A stretch of 64,000 bases of DNA from Chryseobacterium arthrosphaerae (GTDB lineage: Bacteria; Bacteroidota; Bacteroidia; Flavobacteriales; Weeksellaceae): assembly GCF_001684965.1 (NCBI RefSeq), contig NZ_MAYG01000012.1, positions 682,001-746,000 on the forward strand. Direction: 5' to 3'. Below, in pieces: positions 53,162-62,171 of the stretch (position 1 is the first letter of the stretch; every line of letters starts with the position of its first letter). The notes under the pieces were generated by a model. It did no database searches. It was not told the DNA's origin and saw nothing but the letters and a program-made list of their open reading frames with translations. The translations under genes and the position numbers were made by a program.

Positions 53162-54187
53162 ATGAAACATCCTTGGATACATAATGCGAAAACAGACTGG
53201 TGGTTGATATTATCTCCGCCTTTTCTGGTATTGCTGATCATTTTCATCTTTCAGAAACAGATTCAGGGGCTTGAGAACAGCTATTCTTTTTATACCTGGC
53301 TTTTCCTGATTGTATTTGTGGATGTAGCCCATGTGTATTCTACACTGTTCAAAACGTATTTTGTAAAAGGAGAAGTACAGAAGAGAAAACTTTTGTATAT
53401 CGGAATTCCTTTGATAAGTTGGGGACTGGGGTTGGCCTTATTCCAGTTTGGAGGACTCACTTTCTGGTCAGTGCTGGCATTGATTGCCGTGTTCCATTTC
53501 ATCCGTCAGCAATATGGCTTTATGCGGATCTATGCACGCTTTGAACCAAATAACTGGAAAAAGAAGATTGATGAGGTGGCTGTTTATACCGCTACAATTT
53601 ATCCCATGTTATATTGGTTTAAAACACCACGAGCCTTTACTTGGTTTGTCAGCAATGAATTTAACTGGCTTCAGAACCTTCCGGATTACCTGCGTTTTGC
53701 TACACCGCTGTACTTTGCCATACTGATCATCTGGATCGCAAAGACATCTTATGAAACTTTTAAAACAAAAAAGCTGAATATTCCTAAAACGGCCCTTATT
53801 ACCGGAACATTCCTTTCCTGGTATTTTGGAATTGTTTATTTTAATAATGACCTTCTTTTTACTTTCCTCAATGTCGTTTCGCATGGGATTCCTTACGTTG
53901 CACTGATCTATATCCGGGAAATCCGGCAGAAAGACAATCATCAGCTGGACAGATTGCTCATCTTTAAATCTGCCATGGGAATATTCCTGTTTATCGGAGT
54001 GATCCTGTGTTTTGCCCTGCTTGAAGAATTCTTATGGGAAACCCTCGTCTGGAATGAACATTTTTCACTTGATCTTACTGTGCCCGAAACCGTACTTCAG
54101 TTCCTGGTCCCTTTATTGGTGGTTCCACAGCTTACCCATTATCTTCTGGACGGTTTTATCTGGAAGAAACCGAAAAAAGTTAGCTAA
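53162..54187 (+). CDS. Polytopic membrane protein with intramembrane His
   Basis: 341 aa with about eight membrane segments. Several helices carry His: VDVAHVYSTLFKTYF, VFHFIRQQYGFMRIY, NVVSHGIPYVALIYI and VVPQLTHYLLDGFIWK. This spacing recalls membrane di-iron or Brp/Blh-like enzymes but is not a signature I can name. It is 2 bp after the FAD oxidoreductase gene and ends the run, so a role with that enzyme is likely. The function is unknown. Confidence 0.72.
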   Translation: MKHPWIHNAKTDWWLILSPPFLVLLIIFIFQKQIQGLENSYSFYTWLFLIVFVDVAHVYSTLFKTYFVKGEVQKRKLLYIGIPLISWGLGLALFQFGGLTFWSVLALIAVFHFIRQQYGFMRIYARFEPNNWKKKIDEVAVYTATIYPMLYWFKTPRAFTWFVSNEFNWLQNLPDYLRFATPLYFAILIIWIAKTSYETFKTKKLNIPKTALITGTFLSWYFGIVYFNNDLLFTFLNVVSHGIPYVALIYIREIRQKDNHQLDRLLIFKSAMGIFLFIGVILCFALLEEFLWETLVWNEHFSLDLTVPETVLQFLVPLLVVPQLTHYLLDGFIWKKPKKVS

Positions 54188-54192
54188 CTTTG
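54185..54192 (+). promoter_or_regulatory. Probable -7 element for the GH43 gene
   Basis: TAACTTTG fits TAnnTTTG and overlaps the stop of the upstream gene region. The ATG is 23 bp downstream. Confidence 0.4.
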
Positions 54193-54215
54193 TCCTGAAT
54201 GTTAAAAATCTAAAA

Positions 54216-55970
54216 ATGAGACAATACCTTTTATCATTAGCCATTTTCCTGGGAATATGGGCAAGCGGACAGCAGAAGACATTCTGTAATCCTATCAATA
54301 TCGATTATGGTTATACCCCTTTTGAAGCCTTTTCTAAACAGGGAAAACACCGTGCTACTGCCGATCCGGTAATTGTCAATTTTAAAGATAAACTCTTTCT
54401 TTTTTCTACCAACCAGGAAGGTTACTGGTATAGCGATGATATGCTCGACTGGAAATTCGTTAAAAGAAAATTTCTCAGAGACAATAAATATATTCATGAT
54501 CTGAATGCCCCTGCAGTATGGGCAATGAAGGATACCCTGTATGTCTATGGCTCAACATGGGAACAGGATTTCCCGATCTGGAAGAGCACCAATCCTACCA
54601 GAGACGACTGGAAAATAGCGGTGGATACTTTGAAAGTAGGTGCCTGGGATCCCGCATTTCATTACGATGAAGATAAAAATAAACTGTACCTGTACTGGGG
54701 ATCCAGTAATGAATGGCCTTTACTGGGAACCGAAGTTAAAGTCAAAAATCTTCAGTCAGAAGGATTTGTAAAACCAATCATCAAGCTAAAACCTGAAGAT
54801 CATGGATGGGAAAGATTCGGGGAGTATAACGACAATGTTTTCCTTCAGCCTTTTGTTGAAGGTGCCTGGATGACTAAGCATAACGGAAAATATTATATGC
54901 AGTATGGAGCTCCGGCAACGGAATTCAGCGGCTATTCAGATGGAGTATATGTAAGTAAAAATCCACTGGAAGGCTTCGAATATCAGCAGCACAATCCTTT
55001 TTCCTATAAGCCGGGAGGTTTTGCCAGAGGAGCGGGGCACGGAGCCACTTTTGAAGACAATTACAAAAACTGGTGGCATGTTTCAACCATTTTTATTTCC
55101 ACTAAGAATAATTTTGAAAGAAGACTGGGAATCTGGCCTGCAGGCTTTGATAAAGATGATGTGATGTACTGCAACACGGCCTATGGAGATTATCCTACCT
55201 ACCTTCCTCAGTATGCTCAGGGAAAAGATTTTACCAAGGGACTTTTTGCCGGATGGATGCTGCTGAATTACAACAAACCGGTTCAGGTCTCATCCACTTT
55301 GGGAGGATACCAGCCTAATTATGCCGTAGATGAAGATATTAAAACCTATTGGAGTGCCAGGACCGGGAATTCCGGGGAATGGTTTCAGACCGACCTGGGT
55401 GAGGTATCCACAATCAATGCCATTCAGATCAATTATGCTGATCAGGATGCCGGGTTTATGGGGAAAACCTTAGGAAAAATGCATCAGTATAAGATTTACG
55501 GATCCAATGACGGCAGAAAATGGAATGTCATTGTTGATAAAAGCAAAAATACAAAAGATGTTCCTCACGATTATGTTGAATTGGAAAAACCTGCAAAAGC
55601 AAGATTCCTTAAAATGGAAAACCTTACAATGCCTACCGGAAAATTTGCTCTGAGCGGCTTCAGGGTATTTGGAAAAGGAGCAGGAGCAAAACCTGGAAAA
55701 GTACAGGGATTTGTTCCGTTGAGAGCTGATCCTAAAAAATATGGTGAAAGAAGAAGTATCTGGATGAAATGGCAGCAGAATCCTGAAGCTGACGGTTATG
55801 TGATCTATTGGGGAAAATCACCGGATAAAATGTACGGCAGCATTATGGTATACGGTAAAAACGAATATTTCTTTACCGGTGCAGACAGAACAGATGCCTA
55901 TTATTTCCAGATTGAAGCTTTCAATGCTAACGGAATGTCTGAAAGAACGGAGATTGTGAAATCTGAATAA
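54216..55970 (+). CDS. GH43 glycosidase with F5/8 type C and FN3-like domains
   Basis: 584 aa from the ATG at 54216 (MRQYLLSLAIFLGIWASGQ, a signal peptide). The frame is open further upstream, but that part overlaps the preceding membrane-protein gene and lacks sense. The beta-propeller (about 20-340) has HRATADPVIVNFKDKLFLF with the first catalytic Asp region, VGAWDPAFHYDED, and GHGATFEDNYKNWWHV. An F5/8 type C domain follows (about 400-495: YQPNYAVDEDIKTYWSARTG), then an FN3-like end. It is probably secreted and acts on arabinan- or xylan-like or other alpha-L/beta-D glycans; the subfamily is unknown. Confidence 0.87.
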   Translation: MRQYLLSLAIFLGIWASGQQKTFCNPINIDYGYTPFEAFSKQGKHRATADPVIVNFKDKLFLFSTNQEGYWYSDDMLDWKFVKRKFLRDNKYIHDLNAPAVWAMKDTLYVYGSTWEQDFPIWKSTNPTRDDWKIAVDTLKVGAWDPAFHYDEDKNKLYLYWGSSNEWPLLGTEVKVKNLQSEGFVKPIIKLKPEDHGWERFGEYNDNVFLQPFVEGAWMTKHNGKYYMQYGAPATEFSGYSDGVYVSKNPLEGFEYQQHNPFSYKPGGFARGAGHGATFEDNYKNWWHVSTIFISTKNNFERRLGIWPAGFDKDDVMYCNTAYGDYPTYLPQYAQGKDFTKGLFAGWMLLNYNKPVQVSSTLGGYQPNYAVDEDIKTYWSARTGNSGEWFQTDLGEVSTINAIQINYADQDAGFMGKTLGKMHQYKIYGSNDGRKWNVIVDKSKNTKDVPHDYVELEKPAKARFLKMENLTMPTGKFALSGFRVFGKGAGAKPGKVQGFVPLRADPKKYGERRSIWMKWQQNPEADGYVIYWGKSPDKMYGSIMVYGKNEYFFTGADRTDAYYFQIEAFNANGMSERTEIVKSE

Positions 55971-55976
55971 AAGTCA

Positions 55977-56078
55977 GGAAGCTGGAGGCTGGGAGTAAGA
56001 CGTACTTTCTGTTTTAATCTTTGATTCCTATTGAAATCAGAGACTGTAGCAGATTTTCACCTCTTATTTCCGGCTTCC
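55977..56078. repeat. Imperfect inverted repeat between convergent genes
   Basis: GGAAGCTGGAGGCTGGGAG (from 55977) faces TCTTATTTCCGGCTTCC (56062-56078), whose complement reads GGAAGCCGGAAATAAGA. GGAAGCTGGA-type intergenic repeats are common in Chryseobacterium genomes (recollection). It may also stop transcription of the GH43 gene. Confidence 0.5.
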
Positions 56079-56090
56079 ATCCCAAAACAT

Positions 56091-56948
56091 TCATTTTTTA
56101 TCAAGATGTTTCAGGAAAAGATCAATTTTGTCGATCAGGAAAACATCATTCGGAGACCGGTCCCAGTCCAGGTGGCCACCATTAAAGGAATAGCCTTCAT
56201 GCATAACATTATTTTGGGCTAAAACAGAATCCAGGATTTTACCCTGAGTAAAAGGGATGACACGGTCCGTTGTGCCGTAATAGGACAAAGTGGGAGGTGA
56301 TACATGATCAATCCAGCGGATAGGGCTGGCAAAATCTATCCGTGAAATTCCAGGCTCCGGGACACGGGGATCTACAAGCCTTCTTTCAACGAAAGAATAT
56401 TCCTGGTAATTTCTGAAACTCTGATCCGATAGATCTGCAGGGCCTACGATATTAATAACTGCTCTGACGTTTTTCAGAAGATCGGAATGATAAGCATACA
56501 GCATTGATAAATGTCCTCCGGCACTGTTTCCCAATAAAATCAGCTTCGGGCTATAGCCTAGTTTTTTCATTAAAAACTGAGAAACCTCCCGAATATCATG
56601 AAGCTGATCGGGCAACGCATAAGCTGTTTCCGAAGCCAGCCTGTAATTCATATTCACAAAAACGTGCTCCGGAAACTTTTTCATCAGGGAAAGGGTAAAG
56701 AAAGTCAATTGCGATTTGTTTCCCGCGCGCCAGCCACCACCATGGATGATGATGAAGGCTTCTCTTTTGGTATCAGATTTTTTATGAGGAATATAGAGAT
56801 CCAGAACCTGATCGGAATCGGGTCCGTAAGAGAGGTCGGTCTCTTGATTAAAGCTTATATCCTTTCCAAGGCTTACCTTTTTATCTTTACAGCAGATCAG
56901 CAGAAAAAATAAAGCAAGGCATACAAACAGGGGAGCTGGTCCTTTCAT
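56091..56948 (-). CDS. Lipoprotein alpha/beta hydrolase (carboxylesterase-like)
   Basis: 285 aa. The N-terminus (FVCLALFFLLICCK) is a lipoprotein signal with two adjacent Cys. The catalytic order is that of the HSL/carboxylesterase family: oxyanion HGGGWRAGNK, nucleophile LLGNSAGGHLSML, acid YYGTTDRVIPF and His in FNGGHLDWDRSP. It probably deacetylates or deesterifies glycans or small esters in the periplasm. It is convergent with the GH43 gene and downstream of a tandem pair of outer-membrane receptors. Confidence 0.85.
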   Translation of the reverse strand: MKGPAPLFVCLALFFLLICCKDKKVSLGKDISFNQETDLSYGPDSDQVLDLYIPHKKSDTKREAFIIIHGGGWRAGNKSQLTFFTLSLMKKFPEHVFVNMNYRLASETAYALPDQLHDIREVSQFLMKKLGYSPKLILLGNSAGGHLSMLYAYHSDLLKNVRAVINIVGPADLSDQSFRNYQEYSFVERRLVDPRVPEPGISRIDFASPIRWIDHVSPPTLSYYGTTDRVIPFTQGKILDSVLAQNNVMHEGYSFNGGHLDWDRSPNDVFLIDKIDLFLKHLDKK

Positions 56949-56956
56949 ACATTAAA

Positions 56957-56987
56957 GATAAAAAACCCGCTGAAAGATCAGCAGGTT
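56957..56987 (-). terminator. Terminator after the 750-aa receptor gene
   Basis: AACCCGCTGA pairs with TCAGCAGGTT (one C-A mismatch) around AAGA. On the minus strand it is followed by a TTTTTTATC tract. Confidence 0.8.
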
Positions 56988-57028
56988 ATGTACAAAATAA
57001 TTAATTGAATATGAAGAAAAGATATATT

Positions 57029-59281
57029 TTATCTGGTTCTGCTCTTAATAGAATCTGATGCCCCTTCAATGTCTCTTACCTTTTTCACTTTTTTGTTTCC
57101 GAAATTGTAGGTAAGGCTTACCGTTACGCTTCTGTTGTAGCGGTTCTGATGAATGTAATTATAGTTTCCGTTAGCCTGATAATCTTCAATTTTCACGATA
57201 TTGGTATTTAAAATATCATTCATGTTAACAGCAAAGGTCCAGTCGTTCCAGAGTTTCTTTATACTAAGATCCAGGCTCATCAGGTTTTTCAGTGAACCAA
57301 GCTCGATCTGCTGACGGTCTACAAAGAAATAATTAAGACCGAAGAACCAGGTTTTGGCTTTATCCAGGCGGATGGTGTTGTTGGTCTGGATCAGGAGACT
57401 GGTGGAATTCGTTTTGTTGGTATAGACGATATATTCACCTTCCCTGTTTTTGAAACGGTCGCCGGTAGTAGGGTCAGTATCAAGACTTCCGTTATTGATG
57501 TTATGCTGAACCCCGATATTGAAGTTGGTTGTCCAGTATTGCTTAAAGAAAGACTTTTGAATTCCTACCATTGCAGACATTTCCTGTTTATTTCCGAAAT
57601 TGGTTCTGATGTATCTTAGAACAGGGTTTTCTCCTACGGTACCGTCGGGTGAAACAGGATATCCCTGCAGCGGAACCTGGGTAATGGCATCCTGAATATA
57701 AGAATGGTTCAGAATAAGGAAATAAGAGTTTTTATACATATAGGTCAGTTCCTGGTTGTAAGTGGAAGATGCTTTTACAAATGGGTTGTTCTGGGTATAA
57801 TTATCATCGGTAAGGATATTTTTCACAGGATTCAGTTCCCAGAAGCTGGGTCTTCTCATCCTGCTTGAAAAGGAATACGAAATATTATTTTTATCATTGA
57901 TGGCATAGTTGAAGCTCAGATAGGGAAGTATGTTTTTATAATTTCTTTCAATCCTTTTCAATGCATCGGTAGGAGCATTGTCTGAAGTCCCCAGGCTATT
58001 TGTAATCTCGTATCTGGCTCCTATTTTTCCGGAAATTTTATCAGAGAACTTTTTCTCTGCCGTTAGATAGAAACCGTAGATATTTTCATCATAGATAAAA
58101 TGGTTGGGTCTTGGATCCGGATCTTTTGCGGGATCAAAAAAGTAAGTAATGTTTTTAGAATCGTTGTCTGTTTTGGTTTTGTTGTAGTTTCCTCCTACGG
58201 AAATGGTCAGGTCATTTTTAAATTTCTGAATATAATCAGCCATCCCGGAGAAATTGTTGATAATCTGTGGCAGATCCTGAATCACCTGCGTAGAGTTTTT
58301 TCCTATCCCCATATTAACATCAGAAATGAAGGTCTTGTTGTCTGTAAACTGAAATCTTCTGTAATTAAGGTAGGCCGCATTTAAGTTCAGTTTACTGCCT
58401 GATGAATCTGTTTTCAGTTCATAGTTTAAATTCAGTGAATTGTTGTAAGACCTTGCATCTTCCCTGTTTTTAGACCAGGTATATCTTGTGCCGTCATCAT
58501 CTTTGATCGTATTAAAAAGATTGACTGTCGAATTGTAACTTTTATTGGCCCATGTGTTCCATGATAGGGCAAGATTACTGTTATCATTCAGCTGATAATC
58601 GATGTTCAGATAACCGCCGATATTTTTGTTCGGATCATCAATATCTCCGGTAGATTCGTTAGAAGTGCTGGCGGTTCCGTTTCTTAAAGTGTAGGTTTGC
58701 GCCTCAATATTCTCTCCTCCGCTAAGGCTGGCACTTACACCCAGTTTCCCTTTTCTGTAATTGGCAGAGAAGCTGGCCTGGCTTCCGTTGTACTTATTGG
58801 TGGTATTAGACATTCTCATATTCCCGTTGAGACCGTCACTCATTTTTTTCTTTAAAACAATATTGATGATCCCATCGGATGACTCTACCTGAAATTCACT
58901 TCCGGGTACGGTAATGACTTCAATTTTCTGAATATTTTCAGCCGGAGTATTTTTTAGGAACTGAACCAGGGATTCAGCATCCATATTGCTTTTTCTGCCA
59001 TTGATGTAGATCAGGGCATTGTTTTTTCCTGCGATTTTCAATGTTTTATCATCCGTAGATGACAGTAGCGGGGTCTGTTTCAGAAGATCAAACGTTGTGT
59101 TTCCTTTAGCAACAGGAGAGGCTGCAACATCATATACAAAACGGTCACTTTGCTTTTTAAAGACCTGTTTGGTAAGAGTGATGCCTTCTATGCTTTTTGT
59201 TTTTACCGTATCGGGTTTCTTTTCCTGGGCAAAGGCAAGAGTCCCGAAAATTATGGCTATGGATAAGAGGGTGCGTTTCAT
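57029..59281 (-). CDS. Outer-membrane receptor OMP_b-brl_3, tandem copy 1
   Basis: 750 aa with a signal peptide (SIAIIFGTLAFAQ). The N-terminal region carries VYDVAASPVAKGNTTFDLLK, then LIYINGRKSNMDAESLVQFL and EVITVPGSEFQVESSDGIIN, the TonB-receptor-like plug pattern of this family. The barrel runs to the last strand YNFGNKKVKKVRDIEG, with a basic tail. It lacks a CarboxypepD domain. It shares motifs along its length with the copy at 59327-61585, 45 bp upstream, so they are a tandem duplication and probably one operon. The ligand is unknown. Confidence 0.85.
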   Translation of the reverse strand: MKRTLLSIAIIFGTLAFAQEKKPDTVKTKSIEGITLTKQVFKKQSDRFVYDVAASPVAKGNTTFDLLKQTPLLSSTDDKTLKIAGKNNALIYINGRKSNMDAESLVQFLKNTPAENIQKIEVITVPGSEFQVESSDGIINIVLKKKMSDGLNGNMRMSNTTNKYNGSQASFSANYRKGKLGVSASLSGGENIEAQTYTLRNGTASTSNESTGDIDDPNKNIGGYLNIDYQLNDNSNLALSWNTWANKSYNSTVNLFNTIKDDDGTRYTWSKNREDARSYNNSLNLNYELKTDSSGSKLNLNAAYLNYRRFQFTDNKTFISDVNMGIGKNSTQVIQDLPQIINNFSGMADYIQKFKNDLTISVGGNYNKTKTDNDSKNITYFFDPAKDPDPRPNHFIYDENIYGFYLTAEKKFSDKISGKIGARYEITNSLGTSDNAPTDALKRIERNYKNILPYLSFNYAINDKNNISYSFSSRMRRPSFWELNPVKNILTDDNYTQNNPFVKASSTYNQELTYMYKNSYFLILNHSYIQDAITQVPLQGYPVSPDGTVGENPVLRYIRTNFGNKQEMSAMVGIQKSFFKQYWTTNFNIGVQHNINNGSLDTDPTTGDRFKNREGEYIVYTNKTNSTSLLIQTNNTIRLDKAKTWFFGLNYFFVDRQQIELGSLKNLMSLDLSIKKLWNDWTFAVNMNDILNTNIVKIEDYQANGNYNYIHQNRYNRSVTVSLTYNFGNKKVKKVRDIEGASDSIKSRTR

Positions 59282-59326
59282 TTTTATGATATTTGAGAGT
59301 GGTTGATGTGATATAGTTTTTATAGA

Positions 59327-61585
59327 TTAAGTTCTTGATTTTACAGCGTCATTGGCTGATTTCATTTCCCTTGTGTTTTTCAGTTTCTGATTTCCGAAAT
59401 TGTATGTAACCCCGATGCTTATTAACCTTGGATAATTGAAGTTCGTGATATTATTATATTTCCCGTTAGGCTGTATTCCTTCCACTCTGTAAAAACTTTG
59501 ATTAAACAGGTCGTTGACCTCTGCTACAACAGTCCAGTCACCAATAATCTTTTTCAGGCTGAGGTCGAAACTTTGTCTTGATCCAATGGTACCCCCTTCC
59601 ATGGCCACTTTACTTCCGAAGAAATAATTAACCCCTAAAAACCAATCCTTTTTGGAAGAGAGACGTATAATATTGTTGATGGTTAAAGACATATTGTAGT
59701 TTTTAACATCTACAATATAAGGTTCCAGTTCCTCTGTTTCGTATGGGCCCAGCTGAGAAGTCGGGTCCTGCCATACTCCGCCTGTAAAGGTGCTATAGCT
59801 CAGGTTCATGGAATAATTGGTTGTCCAGATATCTTTAAACCAGGATTTATTCATTCCAAGTGTTAAATTGATTTCCCTGTTTTTACCGTAATTGGTTCTT
59901 ATATATCTCAGGAATCTGGTTTTTTCCATGATCATATTACCCTGCTGATCGTAGATGATATTACCGTTTTCATCTCTTTTAGGCTTGGTTAAAATACCCT
60001 GTAGAGGAAGCAGGTCAGAAGCTGCGGCATCATCTACCATAGTAAAACTGAGATTGGCATAGAAAGCATTCTTGTACATATAGTTCAGTTCCTGATTATA
60101 AAATTTGGCAGCCAGTACAAATGGGTTATTCTGTGTATAATTGTCAGGAGTGAAATACGTTCTGGATGGATTCAGCTCCCAGAATCTCGGTCTTCTTATT
60201 CTGCTGGAAAAAGTATAGCTCAGGTTGTGATCAGAATTGATGGCATAGTTAAGGTTCAGGTAGGGTAGCAGATTATTATAATTTCTTTCAAAACCTGTCT
60301 TCTCCAGAATATCTCCTGTACTCCTTGTCATTTCATAGCGGGCACCTATTTTTCCGGATAATTTCTCAGATAATTTTCTTTCGTAGTTTAAATAAATTCC
60401 TAAAATATTTTCCCTGTAAATGAAATGATTGGTCTGTTTGGAATCCGGTACAAAGCTTCCGTTCTGTAATACATCCTGTCTGGTATCATTATCCGTATTG
60501 GTGTGATTATAACTTATTCCCATCAGCCATGTTGCCCCTTTTGCTGTTTTTTTCAGATAATCAATATTGGCTGCGTAATTGTTGATGATCTGTGGCACAG
60601 ATTGATGCAAAGCAGAATACTTATTATTCTTATCATTGTTCAGAGGAAAACTTTCGTTAAAGCTCACCTTGTCTCTGTTAAACCATAGATAAGAAACATT
60701 GGAGGTCAGTTTACTGCCTATAGAATCTGTCTTTATTTCATAATTTAAATTGAATGAGTGATTTCTGGTTTGGGCATCCTCATGATTTACCGTTCTGTTA
60801 GACAGTTTCCCGTTTTGCCAGTTCGTCATATCCAGGATTGAATTGAAACTCTTGTTGTATCTCATATTATAAGATAGCCCCAGACTTTGTTTCTTGCTGA
60901 TTTCATAATCAATATTGAAGCCGCCGCCGAAATTTTTATTGGGATCATCATTGGACCCGTAAGACTCATTTCTGAAAGTAGGATCTCCGTTAGACAGCGT
61001 ATACTTCTGTCTCTCCGTCCAGCTGCCCATTCTGAAATTAGAATTTCCCGACCATTTCCCCTGTCTGAAATTAAAAGAGCCTCCTGCATTCGGGTTGTTG
61101 TAATATCCCTGTTCATTCTGCATTTTCATAGTTCCGTTGTAGCCGTTATTCTTATTTTTCTTCATGACAATATTGATAACGCCTTCCTTGGATTCTACCT
61201 GGAACTCACTTCCGGGAACCGTGATCACTTCTATTTTCTGGATATCTTCTGATGGAGTAGATTTCAGCATTTCAATCAATGCCTCAGAATCCATATTTGT
61301 TTTTTTGTTGTTGATGTAAATAATAGCGTCAGATTTTCCTAAAATCTTCAGTGTTTTTCCATCGATACTGGAAATCATCGGGGTCTGCTTCAGAAGATTG
61401 AATGTATTGGTTCCTTTGGCAATAGGAGAAGCGGCTACATCATACACCAGGCGGTCACCCTGCTTTTTGAAAACCTGTTTCTTAATATTGACAGCCTCAA
61501 TGCTGTTAACCTTCAAACTGTCTTTTTTCTGAGCTGCAACAAGTCCGCTGAAAAATAGGGCTGCAATAAAAATTTGAGTTTTCAT
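59327..61585 (-). CDS. Outer-membrane receptor OMP_b-brl_3, tandem copy 2
   Basis: 752 aa with a signal peptide (FIAALFFSGLVAAQ). The plug region matches the paralogue closely: VYDVAASPIAKGTNTFNLLK, IIYINNKKTNMDSEALIEML and EVITVPGSEFQVESKEGVIN. The barrel ends GVTYNFGNQKLKNTREMK. It is the first gene of the minus-strand pair, with a promoter and a possible operator upstream. Divergence between copies is greatest in extracellular-loop-like parts, as expected for different ligands or surface variation. Confidence 0.85.
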   Translation of the reverse strand: MKTQIFIAALFFSGLVAAQKKDSLKVNSIEAVNIKKQVFKKQGDRLVYDVAASPIAKGTNTFNLLKQTPMISSIDGKTLKILGKSDAIIYINNKKTNMDSEALIEMLKSTPSEDIQKIEVITVPGSEFQVESKEGVINIVMKKNKNNGYNGTMKMQNEQGYYNNPNAGGSFNFRQGKWSGNSNFRMGSWTERQKYTLSNGDPTFRNESYGSNDDPNKNFGGGFNIDYEISKKQSLGLSYNMRYNKSFNSILDMTNWQNGKLSNRTVNHEDAQTRNHSFNLNYEIKTDSIGSKLTSNVSYLWFNRDKVSFNESFPLNNDKNNKYSALHQSVPQIINNYAANIDYLKKTAKGATWLMGISYNHTNTDNDTRQDVLQNGSFVPDSKQTNHFIYRENILGIYLNYERKLSEKLSGKIGARYEMTRSTGDILEKTGFERNYNNLLPYLNLNYAINSDHNLSYTFSSRIRRPRFWELNPSRTYFTPDNYTQNNPFVLAAKFYNQELNYMYKNAFYANLSFTMVDDAAASDLLPLQGILTKPKRDENGNIIYDQQGNMIMEKTRFLRYIRTNYGKNREINLTLGMNKSWFKDIWTTNYSMNLSYSTFTGGVWQDPTSQLGPYETEELEPYIVDVKNYNMSLTINNIIRLSSKKDWFLGVNYFFGSKVAMEGGTIGSRQSFDLSLKKIIGDWTVVAEVNDLFNQSFYRVEGIQPNGKYNNITNFNYPRLISIGVTYNFGNQKLKNTREMKSANDAVKSRT

Positions 61586-61634
61586 GATTATTATTTTTTA
61601 ATTAATAGCTTGTATGGTTTGTTATTTAACATTA

Positions 61635-61666
61635 CAAAGATATATAATAAATTTAGTATCATGCAA
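61635..61666 (-). promoter_or_regulatory. Promoter of the receptor pair
   Basis: On the minus strand, TTG (61664-61666) is followed after 21 bp by TATCTTTG (61635-61642), close to the Bacteroidota consensus. Confidence 0.5.
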
Positions 61667-61677
61667 TACAAAGTACT
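61655..61677. promoter_or_regulatory. Possible operator overlapping the receptor promoter
   Basis: AGTATCATGCAATACAAAGTACT is an imperfect palindrome with AGTA/TACT ends, covering the -33 element. Similar TACTTTGxATTGCAT motifs precede other envelope genes in Flavobacteria (recollection), perhaps sites for a PadR-type regulator. Confidence 0.4.
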
Positions 61678-61774
61678 TAAAAATATTTTTAACTAAATGT
61701 AAATGTCTGATTTTCAGTTGTTAAAAATTTATGTTAAAAAAATGATTGCCTGAACTTTCTGTATAATAAGACAA

Positions 61775-61797
61775 CTGTAACAATAATTTTGTTACAG
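61775..61797. terminator. Hairpin between the DUF3817 gene and the receptor promoter
   Basis: CTGTAACAA-TAATT-TTGTTACAG, 9-bp perfect stem. The intergenic location fits a structural or terminator role, but flanks are only moderately T-rich. Confidence 0.45.
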
Positions 61798-61826
61798 CAA
61801 AACTTGAAATTTTATGAAAAATAATT

Positions 61827-62165
61827 TTATTCTCTGTCGAATTGGGCCAGCTTTTTATCTACCCAAACCGTTGCAAAAGGGAAAAATGCAGCGAGTAAGG
61901 CAAACACAAAATCTTCATCATCCCAATGATAAATTTTTCTGGCAGGAAGGCAGAGTAAAAGATAAAGCGTAAAAAATAATCCGTGTAAGCTGCCAATAAC
62001 GCTGATGAAAATAATAGAATACAGATTCTCATCATAACGGATCCAGATCATGGCTACACAATAGAGTAATACACAAGAAATAGCTTCTGCAAGACAAATT
62101 TGCTTAAACCATCTGATGATTTTTTCCTGAGGATATTTTGAGAAAAATTTTTCGATGAAGTTCAT
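61827..62165 (-). CDS. DUF3817 membrane protein
   Basis: 112 aa with about three helices. The motif AEAISCVLLYCVAMIW and the internal SVIGSLHGLFFTLYLLLC, then FVFALLAAFFPFATVWVDKK, are typical of DUF3817 (YdzA-like) proteins. Function unknown. It is the last gene of a minus-strand run that includes nadD and recJ. A start codon overlap with the upstream fragment is absent (6-bp gap). Confidence 0.82.
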   Translation of the reverse strand: MNFIEKFFSKYPQEKIIRWFKQICLAEAISCVLLYCVAMIWIRYDENLYSIIFISVIGSLHGLFFTLYLLLCLPARKIYHWDDEDFVFALLAAFFPFATVWVDKKLAQFDRE

Positions 62166-62171
62166 GAATAA

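Noticed and set aside
54012..54215. Upstream extension of the GH43 gene to an earlier ATG
   Set aside because: The extension overlaps the membrane-protein gene, while a clean signal peptide starts at 54216.
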